Notes under the pieces: model-generated | The model's input: the letters and a program-made list of their open reading frames with translations, nothing else | Told to the model about the DNA's origin: nothing | Databases searched by the model: none | Part shown: positions 46,914-57,996 of the stretch, in pieces | Position numbering within the stretch: the first letter of the stretch is position 1 | Layout of the letters: each line of letters opens with the position of its first letter | Made by a program: the position numbers and the translations under genes | Origin: Rhodosporidiobolus odoratus | Lineage: Eukaryota > Basidiomycota > Microbotryomycetes > Sporidiobolales > Sporidiobolaceae | Length of the DNA: 64,000 nt | Assembly: GCA_034387635.1 (NCBI GenBank) | Contig: JAOANU010000012.1 | Location: 496,001-560,000, forward strand | Reading direction: 5' to 3'

Positions 46914-49900
46914 ATGTCAACACCAGTCCAGAGATCCCTCCTTACCGACCTTGACCCACTTCAACCTCCCTCTCCCTCTACTCCAACTCCTCTCGTAGGC
47001 GCCACCTCTTCCAATCTCTCTCCTTCTCCAGCGCGTCTACCTCCTAGTCCAGTTCGTCCATCTACCTCCTCCGCTCCACTCTCCTTCAAGCGACGCACTT
47101 CCTCCTCTACCAACAAGAAGATGGCCGCTAGAACCGCAGGGTTTCTGGGAGGTTTGCTCTCCCGCAATCAACAGCAACAATCAGATGCCGACCTCGTTCC
47201 TCAACTCCCTTCATCCGTCGCCGGTTCCTCCTCCTCTCATTCGACTCTCCAGCAGGGCGCCCACCTCTCCCTCCCACGCGGTTCGGAACCTGGTTTTCGT
47301 CGAACGAGCGAGTCGGGGTACTCGAACGCGATTACCAGCGATGGCGAATCTGAGGAAGACGAGGAGGAGGTGACCAAGAGTATCACCGGAGGGACAGCTG
47401 GACGGACATGGAAGCGGCGCTGGACGGGGCAGACGTCGCAAGGGGGAAGGAGCTCGTTTGCGTTTGCGGGGGGAGCGGGACGACCACGACGGTCTGTGAG
47501 CGGGAATTTCCTCATGCCGGGGAAAGCGGGTGGAGGAGCGGATGGAGACGGGGGAGAGTCGGCGGTGGAGGCGTTGCCGATGACTGCTACGCCGTTACCG
47601 AAGATTCCGCTGATTGTGCTGTACGTTCTTGCCTCGTGACTTTGTCTTCCTATATCTATAGGGTTTCCTCCTGGCACACGCGCGCCGGTGTCGTATGTGT
47701 CCTGACGCCCTGTTTGCAGCTCCATCGCCATGTTCGGCGAGTTCCTCTCCGCATCCGTTTGCTCGCCTTTCCTCTTCTTGTTCGTCCCGCACTCTCGCTC
47801 TACTTGATGCTCAACCGTGCTGACTTCTACCATAAATCGATCAACAGCATGGTGGAAAGCTTTGGCGTCGGATCTGGCCCCAACGCAGGAGGCGAGTCCG
47901 CAGTTTCCTTGTGGACTGGTGTCGTCGCTTCCGTTTTGTGCGTAGCGCCCTTCCTCGCTTGCGCTTCATCGCTATACTGATCTAGATCTCCTACAGCTTC
48001 CTCTCGCAATGTCTGTGCGCGTTCCCCTGGGTCTCTATCGCCGACAAACATGGGAGGCGGGCCGTCCTCCTCGCATCTCTCGTCGGCAATGGGCTCAGCG
48101 TGATGGCCTTCGGCACCTCCAAGAACCTCGGCACGGCAATCACGACTCGTCTCGCCATGGGTTTGTTTAACGGTGCTGTCGGCGTTGCTCGAAGCGCAGT
48201 CAACGATATAACGGACGAGTCGAATCGCTCCAGCGCCTACACTATCCTCGGCTTAGTGTGGGGTCTCGGCGGTATCGTCGGCTCGATCCTCGGTGGCGTC
48301 CTCGAACACCCCGTTAGCAAGTACCCGGCCTACTTCGGCGAGTCGGAGCTGTTTGTGACCTATCCCTATCTCCTTCCCTGCCTGGTCGCGGGCAGTGTCA
48401 CCCTCGCAGGTGGTTTCCTCTCGCTCTTTTTGAACCGCGAAGGTGGACAACGTACGGGCGCCATTCATCTTCCGACTGAGAAGGATGTCGAGGTCGCGGC
48501 CAGCACACTTGCCAAGCTCAAGGATGCCGTCCTCACTCTGCTGTCCAATCTCTACTCTCGCATTTCTCGTCAACCTCCGGTCCACCTCAGTCCCGAAACT
48601 GGCAATGTCTCTCTGCATCCCTCCTCCGCCGCTATCCCTCCCCTCGTCTCCCCTGCGCCTTCGCCTTCGGTTACAGATGCCCTGTCTGAGCGCAATACGC
48701 TGTCGGACCGTCGCAGCTCTATGCGGCAGTATGGCTCGGCGTACGGTTACCGCCAGCCTAGCCAAGCAGGAGAGGTTGGAGGAATGCGGATTCCCTCGAT
48801 GCGAAGGCGCGGTCCGCGAACGTTCTCGGTGGCGACGGCGAATAGGTTCGATCCGGACAACGAGGTATCGCATTCTTTCGCAGAGCGGTACGTCGTATTT
48901 GCCCAAGCCGTACCTTCCTTCCTCGCTCGCCATTGACCTTCTCAACTCGGAATGATCACTCACCCCCGCATGCCTCGCTGCCATTGCAGGCTTCTACTCG
49001 CCAACTCACAGGCCGTCTTCGGACTAAGCGATGTCTTCCTTGCCAAAGCAGCTGCGGACGACCAGCGAAGTGCGCTCGAGTACGAGGAAGGCTCAATCAT
49101 TGAGCGAGAAGACGATGAGGAGAGCAGGATCGACGGGACCGACATGGATCTCAACTCTGAGTACGGCGACGTCGGCTTTGGTTCCGCTCCGCCATCGATG
49201 GACGACCTTCGCGGGGAAGCTGTACGACAAGATGAGGCAGCCGCAGTCCCCCGTCCTTCGTCTCCCTCGGTTTCGGTATATCAGCGTCCGCCCATGCTTC
49301 AGTCTCCAACTCGCGAGCGAACCGTCTCCTATGCGCCAACTCCCAGCGTCAGCCGTCTCCGTCGCGGTTCAGCCACCTCGTCTCGCCCTTTCTCCATCTT
49401 CTCCAACTCGGGCCTCGCTCCCGAAAACATCGCCTCTTCCGCTGGACAACTCAGCTCAGCTATTTCGGTACCGCCGCGTGCCGATGAGTCTGGGTTCGAA
49501 CCCATGGCAGCGATTCCCGAGACGAGACCGGCTAGCATCGTCGAGCATGCCGAAGGACAAGAGATCATCGCTGGCGCAGCGGATGGGGAGAGCCTCGTAT
49601 GGCAGCTGCCTCTCGCGGTCATTGCCGGCTACGGGCTGGTGGGGCTGCACTCGACGACATGTGATCAGGTGTTTGGCAGCTTCCTTGTCACCAAGGTTGC
49701 TTCGGGTGGGTTGGGGCTGAGTGCGCAGCACTACTCCGTGCTGGTGGCGCTCATGTTCTTCTTTCAGCTCGTTTGGTACATCTCGAAGTCCCTCATCTTC
49801 CGCTTTCCGAGGTTTGGGAACTCGTCGCCTGCCCTTTCTCTGACTGATCTCTTCGCTCCTGGCGCAGGAACTTCCGCTTCTACCCCGCTGTCGGTCCACC

Positions 49901-50453
49901 CAACGGTCCTCTCTCCCACTTGGCCATGTTCCGCCTCGGTCTTCTCCTCTACATCCCCGTCTATCTACTCTTCCCCGAACTGCGCGGACTTATCATCGTT
50001 GAAGGCGAAGACTTTCTCGTAATGAGTGGCATGGTCGTCCTCTCCGCCATTCGATACCTTGCCAACGCGTGTGCCTACACTTCTGTCGTGCGTTGCTCCT
50101 CCTTCTCTGCTCGATGACTTCCTGACATTCCTGACATTCTGTATTCGCAGATGGTGCTGATCAACGTCATGACCCCTGTCGAGCTCGTCCCGCTCGCAAA
50201 CGGTCTCGCGCAGTCTAGCATCTCGCTCGCTCGCTTCATTGGTACGACCCTCATCCTGCTATCGTCTAGTCCCGCCTGCGCTGAACTTTCTCGCTCGACT
50301 TCTGTAGGTCCCCTCCTCGGTGGCTCCGTCTTTGCCGCTTCCATCGCCGACGGTCCCAGCGCCCACACCTGGCCCTTCAATTACGCCGCAGGCTTCGTCC
50401 TCAGCGCCGTACTCTGCTTCGCCGGGTTCTTGTTCAGCTGGAGAATCAAGTAG
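46914..50453 (+). CDS. MFS transporter with long central loop (YCR023C/ZIFL-like group)
   Basis: About 190 residues of Ser/Pro-rich cytosolic N-terminus precede TM1 (LPKIPLIVLSIAMFGEFLSA). The MFS signature after TM2 is FPWVSIADKHGRRAVLLASL, and TM4-5 read TRLAMGLFNGAVGVARSAV and ILGLVWGLGGIVGSILGG. Between TM6 and TM7 there is a hydrophilic loop of more than 300 residues, rich in Ser, Arg and acidic patches. TM7-12 follow from WQLPLAVIAGYGLVGLHSTT to FSWRIK at the stop (50451-50453). The layout matches fungal YCR023C-like and plant ZIFL-like MFS proteins, some of which move zinc, potassium or small organics; substrate here is unknown. At least six introns are visible. Transcription starts close to the right end of the transposon-like segment. 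Confidence 0.87.
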
Positions 50454-51119
50454 TTTTAGTCTTCTTCTCGATATTCTTCATCTTCGTCTTCGTCTTTCCC
50501 TCCCGCTTATTTCGGTGACTCCACACGTCCTATTTTTCGCTCTGCCGTGTCTCGTAGTCTGGTCGTACCTTTCTTTTGACGTACTTTGCATCTGACCTCG
50601 CACTGCCTCTGTTATACCTAATTTGCAGTTTTTCTCTCAGTTGCCACTCAAGGACGAGCGACTCTCGAGGCGTTGAGGCAGAGAGCAGACGGTGCGGTAA
50701 GCGAACGGTGCCAATCGCCGGAGGCGCGTCGTCGAGTGCTCATGAACAGAGCGGGAAGAATTGGCCCGGCTTTCACCCACAGAACACCTTGCATTTCGGT
50801 CGTGCTCGGTAGCTGGGCATGTCCCGGTAGCCAGGCTTTCACCTGCTTTACCCTCGACCTCACAGGGCGTCGGGACGGGTCAGAAAAAGGGCGGCGAATG
50901 GGCATTCTTTTCTTCTTCTTCTTCTTCTTCTTCTCCTTGCCAACACAATTCCGCCCGCGCTCGACTGGTATCGGAACTCTTTACAGTCCTCCTGACGTGA
51001 TTCAGGCAGGCTATGCTACGTCAAGCTATGTACACCATTTGCGGGTTCGCACCTTGATCAGGCTGGCAACCGTTCGACCTTTTCACGGCGGCGACACAGG
51101 CCGGAAGGTCGTATCTTTC
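50454..51119. other. Convergent intergenic region with TTC microsatellite
   Basis: T/C-rich 3' sequence follows the MFS stop. A (TTC)n tract of about 9 units lies near 50910-50937. No supported gene. Confidence 0.6.
50910..50937 (+). repeat. (TTC)n microsatellite
   Basis: About nine tandem TTC units in a non-coding region downstream of the large-loop MFS gene. Confidence 0.9.
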
Positions 51120-51581
51120 TTATCTGACGTCGAAGATCCAGCCTTCGAAGAGGATGTCGGGAACGGGACGAAGGGTGAGAAGGATGCGTAGCGAGAGGGA
51201 GACGGGGAGGGAGAAGACGAAGTCGAGTAGGTGAAAACGGCAAGGGCAGTTTTTCTTTGTTCTTGTCGGCTGCGTACGGGCGTCGAGGCAGTCAGTGGGC
51301 TTCTGAGAACAGCTGGGCGCCGGTCTGCAGGGCGAGGAAGCATACACTGCGCGAGCAAAACTGTCAGCGAAGGAAGAACTTTGCGGGAGGGAGGACAACG
51401 TACGGAACGCGAGACTGCCAGCGAGTCCACCTCCGACGCCGATGGCCAAGTTGAGCAGAGCCTGCGGCACGACTGACGAGATCAGAGAGCTGCTCCATGC
51501 GTCCAAGTGGGGGTGGGGAGCAAAGAGGAAAAGTCGTACATGACGACGCAAAGAGTTCTGAAGGGACGCAGTAGCAAGCAT
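51120..51581 (-). CDS. Diverged Cox9/Cox7a-like paralogue (copy 1)
   Basis: Exon 1 (51581-51540, 42 nt) encodes MLATASLQNSLRRH and exon 2 (51461-51404, 58 nt) encodes ALLNLAIGVGGGLAGSLAF. Both lengths and both intron phases are identical to those of copy 2, and the helix matches LLTNLSIGIGGGLVSGYAWW of copy 3. Downstream of exon 2 the match is lost: the best-joined continuation starts LYASSPCRPAPS and stays open to 51120, but shows none of the Trp-Tyr-x-x-His-Val-Pro sequence of the family. It could be a neofunctionalised copy with a replaced tail or a decaying gene. Confidence 0.45.
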   Translation of the reverse strand: MLATASLQNSLRRHVRLFLFAPHPHLDAWSSSLISSVVPQALLNLAIGVGGGLAGSLAFRTLSSLPQSSSFADSFARAVYASSPCRPAPSCSQKPTDCLDARTQPTRTKKNCPCRFHLLDFVFSLPVSLSLRILLTLRPVPDILFEGWIFDVR

Positions 51582-52304
51582 CGTGGGTGCTGATCAGTGC
51601 GATTGTGTAAGGAAAGAAGTGAAGCAGTCTGGACGAGAGAGGGCGACTCGAGAAGGTCAAGGTCGGCCCGACGAAGTGGGGCTGGAAGGTCAGATCTGGA
51701 GGGGTCACGCTCACAGGACTTCCAGCAGCGGGATATTCAAGACGGTGACAAAGTGTAGGCCGAAATCAAAGGATACGCGGCCAACTGGATCTAGACAAGC
51801 CAGAGCGAGAAGAGCTGTAGAGAAAAGCTGACAGGAAAACTGCGTGCAAACCCAGCGCAAGCCCGCTCGAAGCCGATGCCGCTGTGCCACAAGCTACGCC
51901 TCGACAGCGACAGCAGAATGTTCACCTTTTGCTGCTCTGCGCGCAGAATGCGGCTAGACGGGGGTAACCCGTGAATGGCAATACCTCCGACATTCGCTCA
52001 GCCATGGATTCATGTCTACTCTAAGCAGCTTCGGCCTTCTTCCTCTCCGCCTGCTCCATATACCATTGGTCGCGGCGACGGACTGTTCAGGAGTCGAAGG
52101 GGAGGGTTCAAAAGCGATTGCGATACACAAGAAGGTCGACAACGGCGATCAAGTCGGAGGGGCGGTTTGCGAGATTCACGGGCGTCGGCGAAAGTAAGGG
52201 AAACAGGGAGGCGAGCGTGCAGAATTGGGAAAAGGTAAGAACCATGTAAGAACACCAAGGCAGGAAGGAAATCCGAAAGTCAGCCATTTTGCCGGTCTCG
52301 CGAA
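51582..52304. other. Spacer between Cox9-like copies 1 and 2
   Basis: No additional copy of the two conserved Cox9-like exons was seen here. The 3' end of copy 2 may extend into 52108-52304 if an alternative last intron is used. Confidence 0.5.
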
Positions 52305-52638
52305 CTAAGCTGCCATGCTGCCGAACTCGCGGCTGTTCAATGCGAACGTACCGCTGGGGACGTGCAAGCCGTACCCTGTCCAGCTTAGCGTCAGCACCTG
52401 CGCGTCGCTTTGGCTCTGCCGCAGAAATAAAAACTGATGGACGTACAGAAGGTGTAGGCACCAGCTAAGCCACTGCTGAGGCCGAGTCCAATGTGCGTGA
52501 GAGCCTGTTTGCTCGTGAACGAATCTCCTTCAGAATGGCAGTCCCGACTCATAAACACCGAGAAGAAAGGAGAAGGTCGAGGAGAGGCCAGCGTACTGAG
52601 CGACGGAGAGCGCCTTGAATGGGAGCGATGGCCGGCAT
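52305..52638 (-). CDS. Cox9/cytochrome c oxidase subunit 7a-like (copy 2)
   Basis: Exons 52638-52597 (MPAIAPIQGALRRS), 52504-52447 (ALTHIGLGLSSGLAGAYTF) and 52375-52305 join to MPAIAPIQ...YTFWYGLHVPS. The IAPI start, basic Arg-Arg pair, glycine-rich membrane helix and Trp-Tyr-Gly-x-His-Val-Pro end are the layout of fungal Cox9/Cox7a, a single-span subunit of complex IV. As drawn, the last exon runs GTFALNSREFGSMAA to TAG (52305-52307). A better family tail is reached if AGCG|gtacgt...cttag is spliced out, giving HVPSVRETGKMADF, but that frame then runs on to about 52108 without a family-like ending. The usual C-terminal Arg-Asp-x-Phe-Tyr is not seen. Confidence 0.65.
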
Positions 52639-52824
52639 GTTTGGCAGCACTGTAAGTTGGAAGGACACTTGGAAAGCAGAGGCGGATGGTACGAAGAGCG
52701 AGCGAGCCAAGGGACAAGCAGCTCCTAGAAGGGCTGAGAAGGGTGTAGGGCGAGGAGAGTAGCGCCGGCCCTCTCTCGATGCGGCATCATTCTCCCTATA
52801 TCTGCATTACCACCTCTTCTACGT
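52639..52824. other. Spacer between Cox9-like copies 2 and 3
   Basis: 186 bp holding the 3' end of copy 3 and the promoter and leader of copy 2. Nothing else seen. Confidence 0.5.
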
Positions 52825-53283
52825 CTACTGCTTCTGCTTCGAGTACTCGAGGTACCTGCGACGTTAACCAACAACAGCCGGCCAAGGTCAGCTAGCCGTT
52901 CGGCATCATCAAGGGTATAGGGACGCACCAGGCGTCGCGGATCTGGACCTTGGGGACGTGATAGGTGTACTATGCGGGCCGAGAGGAGGTAAGCCTTACT
53001 GTTTGAGGCGGAGACAGTAGCGGAGGGTCAGGCGAATAAGAGGGAGAAGTCACTCACCCACCAAGCGTATCCGGAGACGAGACCGCCACCAATGCCGATG
53101 GAGAGGTTGGTAAGGAGCTGCTCAGACGGGTGCAAGGTATCCCAGAGGTGGATGCGGGCGAGGCGGCGGCGAAGAGAGCAAGAGAAGCGGCTCGTGTCAG
53201 TCTTCGGCTTCAGGGTGTCAAGAGAGATGAAGGGCAGAGCGTACGTGCTTCTTGAGCATACCAGCGATCGGTGCGATGGCCAT
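52825..53283 (-). CDS. COX9: Cytochrome c oxidase subunit Cox9/7a (copy 3, canonical)
   Basis: Four exons (53283-53245, 53117-53058, 52969-52929, 52855-52825) sum to 171 nt, 56 residues: MAIAPIAGMLKKH, then LLTNLSIGIGGGLVSGYAWW, then YTYHVPKVQIRDAW, then YLEYSKQKQ. Length (yeast Cox9 is 59), the MxIAPI start, the basic pair, a single glycine-rich helix ending in Trp-Trp, and the short charged matrix or intermembrane tail all fit fungal Cox9, a nuclear-encoded accessory subunit needed for complex IV assembly in the inner mitochondrial membrane. There is no cleaved presequence, as usual for this subunit. All four introns obey GT...AG. This is the best preserved of the three tandem copies and presumably supplies the core function. 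Confidence 0.9.
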
Positions 53284-55099
53284 CTTGACGTTAGGGTGAG
53301 GTGGACGGGAATCGAGAATAAGAGCGAGGTTGGACTGGACATCCCGCTACAAACTGCTAATCTCACTCGCTAGAACTGGCTTAGGCTGCCACAGACTTTC
53401 AATTGTGCTGCTTGTACAGCGCGAGCTTGTCCCGCGTGCTACATCGAAGAGCGATATCCACCTTTCATCCTCGAAATGATCTACACACACGGCAATGCGG
53501 CCGTGTTGACTGCTGTCACAGACCTCCAGCGAGCCCACGGCGGCGAGCGAGTCCTTCGCAGAGTGAGCGGCCTCTTCGTGCGTAGTCATCCTTTGCCCGA
53601 CCCTTTTTCGCTACTGATTTTTCCTACTCTCAGGACTGTCGCAATTCCAGCTTGGAGATTCGCCTATAGGCGAGACCAGGCACTCTAGGGCTGTGCGCAG
53701 GCAGCGCGTATGCGCGCTGATACGGTCTTCGAGACCACTTCGCCTCAACACCATGCTGAGTATCGCTTATCCCGCCTCTGTCACCAAGGAGCAGGCTCGG
53801 TCGCTCCGCTACTGTCCACTACTCCGCCATGGTACATCTTTGTGCAAGTAGAGTACGAGTGCGTGGGTACTACCGTGGCCCGGCAAGCTCGTTTCGAGGG
53901 GACACCTCATCTGAGCATTTTTCCTTACTCACTGCCGAGGCCGCTGACGCTCACATTGCACTGACGTACCTGACTCAATCTCTCTCGCCGCCGTCGCAGC
54001 GCAACGAGACCGCGCAATAAGCGCGGTGCACTCGCCACGCTTATTGCCTTCTAGGCCGTGTTAAATCTGTCACCGCGCCGCTTGCGAGTGCGTCTTTCGC
54101 CGATGTCCCGTCAACGACGGACAAAGACGCTCGAGAGTCCCCTTGATTGCGAACGCCCAGCCACCGCGCATACGCCGGCCGACCTGGTTCAATCCAAACT
54201 GCAAGACTCCCTACTACGCTGCAAGTGTACCACCACGATTGACCGCAGACTCGAGCAGATCAGTAGATGGCGGTGACAGACTAGCGACCGGTGGCAGGTC
54301 GCTGCCCGCGGAAGGTCGATCGGGCTCAGCTGCGAGAAAGGAGCCATCGCCATTTTCCGCTTTCCCTCCCCTGAAGAACGCTTACATCCGGTACGACGCA
54401 GGACTTAACGACGTGCGCATCTGCCGAAGCTTCGGGGACCTCTGTGACACGTCCATCAGGTTGAGCGTGGAAGTTGGGTAGATGGACGAGACGGGGCGAG
54501 GGAAAGCCTGACAGAGAGCCATTGAGAACGCCGAGGAGCACTGGCCGATGCTTGAAGCGGAGCGCAGTAAGAAGAGTATGCCAACTGCGATGGTGGTCGA
54601 TGTCGGCCACAGCCTTGACCGGCGGCGCCTTGGCGGCGCGACGCCTGGTCAAAGAGGAGGAGGGAAAAGCGGAATTTTTCTTTGAGAAGGTCCGGCCATT
54701 TTCACGCTGTACATACGTACACGGATGATTCCCTCAGAGGTCATGAGGCCTCCCGCTCACTTGGCGTTCGCCTGCCCGGCGCACAACCTCATCACTGATT
54801 ACTCTGAGCTCGGAGAACGGCGCATCGCCGACCTCGGATCAATCAGATCTCGGAGAATGATCGGAGCTACTCCATCTTATCCGTTTTTTTTCTTCTTCTC
54901 CCCCTCGTTCCCTCCACGTCCTGCCAGGTCCCGACTACAGAGATGACCATCTTTGGCAACACCAGGTAAGACAGAGATCAAAAAAAGATTACTAGAGCGA
55001 CATCTGATTTGATCACGAAAGGTTTCTTCCGGTCCCGTTCTCTCCCTTCCCCCTTCCTTCAGAACGCCGTTTCCTGGTCGTGAGCATCGATTACGAGAG
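53284..55099. other. 1.8-kb region between COX9 and the ferric reductase
   Basis: Divergent promoter region. Short ORFs (for example 53476-53688 and 54474-54728) lack coding character. Two CTTATCC (GGATAAG on the other strand) sites lie at 53766-53772 and 54876-54882. An alternative ATG at 54943 followed by ACCAG|gtaaga could provide an extra first exon for the reductase. Confidence 0.5.
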
Positions 55100-57996
55100 A
55101 TGTCACCACTCGCTGCCGACATTCTACCCGTGCTTCTCTCAGAACTCGCCGCAGGAGGTGCGGTGGAGACCGCCAAACTGGAGAAGGCCCGACAAAAATC
55201 AGCTTCTTTGTGTACGTGCTCTCGGGCTCTTCACCATGATGAGCACGTGAGCTGATCTAGCTTGTACCGCCAGACTACACGAACGTGTACACATGGATCG
55301 CGACCGGCCTGGTTTTCCTCTTCGTCCTTCGAAACCTTCTCCTTGTCTCCCAGCGCTTCCTCACCAGTCAACGTTCTAATGCCGCCGTTGGGTCGGAGAA
55401 GGGACGCACCAAAGAGGCAGGAGCTGTGACGTATGGCAACAAGCCCACCCTTCTGCGCTGGAGTGACAAGGTCGACGGTCTTCTGCTTTCTCCGGTCAAC
55501 GTCTGGGGCGTCCCGGCCGACTGGACATACCTTCGCCTCATCCTCGCCACTTTCATCTGTGCTATCAACATCGCCTTCTGCCTCGTGCGAAACATTCTCT
55601 CGCTGCCGACGACAGGATTTAGCTGACCCTTAATATCTCTAATCGCCGTCGTGATGTGCAGGTCATCACCACGCATTTTATCACGCCCCAGTCGGCAAAG
55701 TCTTCTATTGCACGAGCCGTGTCCCGTCGATGCGGTCGAATGGCCGTCGCCAACTACCCCTGGCTGTACTGCTTCGCCGGCAGGAACAGCATCCTTTCGA
55801 CCTTGACTGGTACGCCGCCTCCGCCTTCCATTCCCCGTGGAGTCTTGTTCTGACAAGTCTCTTTGAATCGATAGGTGTCCCTTACCAAGTACGCACCGCC
55901 AACTTTCGCTCGCGAAAGATGACCGTGCTGATACAAGACGTCTGCAGGAACTTCGCTTCTTCCACATCCTTCTCGGCGGCATCGCCTTCACCCAATCGTT
56001 CATTCATACCTTTACCTACATTGGTCACGTGTGTAGCAATCCTACATCGCTTGACGTTGCTGCGAAACGATGCTGACTTGACGGTTCTCGACAGTACGTG
56101 ACCTGGCAAGGCGTGGACAAGCTCAAAGAGGAGTACACGTATGTTTATCTCCCTTCTTCTTCTCTTTTTGAGGCTGACAACCAGGTGGTTGAACAGCGAG
56201 CTCTACTTCAAAATGGGCATTGTCGTAAGTCTTTCCCTTTCGTCTCGGTGGCCGCTCTCGTCTGACCTCCCTTCATCGAGTCAGGCTGTCGTCTTCATGG
56301 CGATCAACACGGTGTTTGGCCTGAAGTGGCTTCGCCGGCGATCCTACGAGATCTTCCTTTCTTTGCACGTTATTGGCGCTGCGTTGATTCTGGCAGGAAG
56401 GTACGCCTTTTCTGCTCCCGTTCTCACTAGCATGCTCCTCACTCGCACGTCTTCTATCACCCTGTCCCGTTCACAGCTGGTACCGTATGTCTTCCCTTTG
56501 TGGCGATCGGAGTCCTGTTGACCTTCTCAGCCTGCCATTTTTACCTACTCGCCCTTTTGCAGATCGCCCCGTCATGCAGCCGTGGGTGTACGCCGCCGCC
56601 GCTATCTGGATCTTCGAGCGCGTCGTCCGCTTCGTCTGGCATTTTGCCGGCATTGCCAATACCCGCCTCGTCCTCCGTCGTCCGGTGATCAAGGCGCAAG
56701 CGACAGTCAGCCATGGCGCCATCTTGCTCAAGGTACCCTTTACAGGGTCATGGTCAGCGGGACAGCATGTCTATGTCTCGTTCTGTACGTTCTCTCTGCG
56801 CTTCCACCTCGCCAGAGAGCATTTCGCTGACCTTCCCAATTCTGACTTTCTTTCCCAATCTCCGCCTTTCACTTACCATCTGCCCCATTCAATCCGCCGC
56901 ATCCATATAGGGGGCCTTGATCTGCTTCGCCGCCCCCACCTCTATGGCCAATCCCACCCCTTCTCCATCGCCAACATCGCCTCGACGACCGCCTCGGGAC
57001 CACATGAAATGCAGTTCGTCCTTCGCATCCACGCCGGCGTGACAAAGGAGCTCGCCAATCACATTAGTAAAAAGTGTGCAGCAAAGAGCAATGGAGGTCA
57101 GGAGGCGTCGGCCGAGTGCTTGGTTTCGATTGAGGGACCGCATGGTAAGCCTCGAATTCAGCACTCTCGAATGGAGCCACCGACGCTAAATCAGAATGCT
57201 TGTATCAGGTTGGGCACCTCCTGCGGCAGAGTACGACTCCGTCCTTCTCGTCGCTGGCGGGTCCGGTGCGTCTGGTTTCTCTCTTTTTCACCCTCGACGT
57301 CCCCAGCCTAAACGTTTCCGTTTGCACGAACAGGTATCACCCACCCTCTCAGCATCCTCGATGCAGTCTGCCAGCTTGCCTCTGAAGGAAAAGCAGTGAC
57401 TTCGAGTATCAAGCTAGTCTGGGCTTTGCAGCGTTTCGGTGGGCTTCCTTGCTTTCTTGCTTTCCAACCAAGCTACGAGCGCGCTCACGCTGACTCCGGC
57501 CCGCTGCGAATAGAACAAACGGCTTGGATTCGTGACACTCTCCTACGTGCCTCCCGACTCGCCAAACAAGCCAACCTCTCCCTCTCCATCGATCTCTACG
57601 TGACCAGGTCCTCTTCATCCGCCCCCGCCCCGATTTGCTCAACGCCCACTTCTACCTCGTCCTCGTCCTCCTTCACCGGAGACCTCGACGAGAAGAAAGA
57701 CGCGTTCGACGAAGGCGAGTTGGTCGAGTTGGTCGAAGGCTGCAAAGCGAGACGGTTTGCCGGAAGACCTGGAATAGAGGCGGAAGTGGCGAGTGTGATC
57801 GCCGAGTCGGTGGAGAGGACGCTCGTAGTCGGTGCGTCCCAGCCTCCCTGCGGCTTCTTCACTCATGCCGGTACTGAACTCTCGTCCTGAACTTTTAGCT
57901 TGCGGTCCAACCGCTCTCGCCAACTCTGTCCGTCGAGCGACTTCGTCGTACGGTATCGACAAGGTCGGGACACAAATTGCCATGTTTGAGTGCTGA
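55100..57996 (+). CDS. Ferric/cupric reductase, NOX-FRE family
   Basis: About ten exons. The membrane domain carries two pairs of haem-ligand histidines with the family spacing of 13 residues between them: FFHILLGGIAFTQSFIHTF, and LHVIGAALILAGSWYH. FAD binding is shown by HPFSIAN (near 56950) and NADPH binding by LLVAGGSGITHPLSIL (about 57240-57350). The C-terminal VVACGPTALANSVRR with a final Phe-Glu-Cys tail is typical. The enzyme passes electrons from cytosolic NADPH through FAD and two b-type haems to extracellular or vacuolar Fe3+ or Cu2+ before uptake. A Ser-rich insertion (SSSSAPAPICSTPTSTSSSS) sits in the NAD domain. Start ATG 55100 was chosen because it joins directly to the first membrane segment; an upstream leader exon is possible. 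Confidence 0.92.

Noticed and set aside
49490..49506. GGTTCGAACCC, resembling a tRNA B-box
   Set aside because: It lies within the coding frame of the large-loop MFS gene and has no A-box or cloverleaf partner at the required distance.
53476..53688. Small + strand ORF between COX9 and the reductase
   Set aside because: No hydrophobic or family pattern, no splice partners, and no fourth Cox9-like helix; treated as non-coding.
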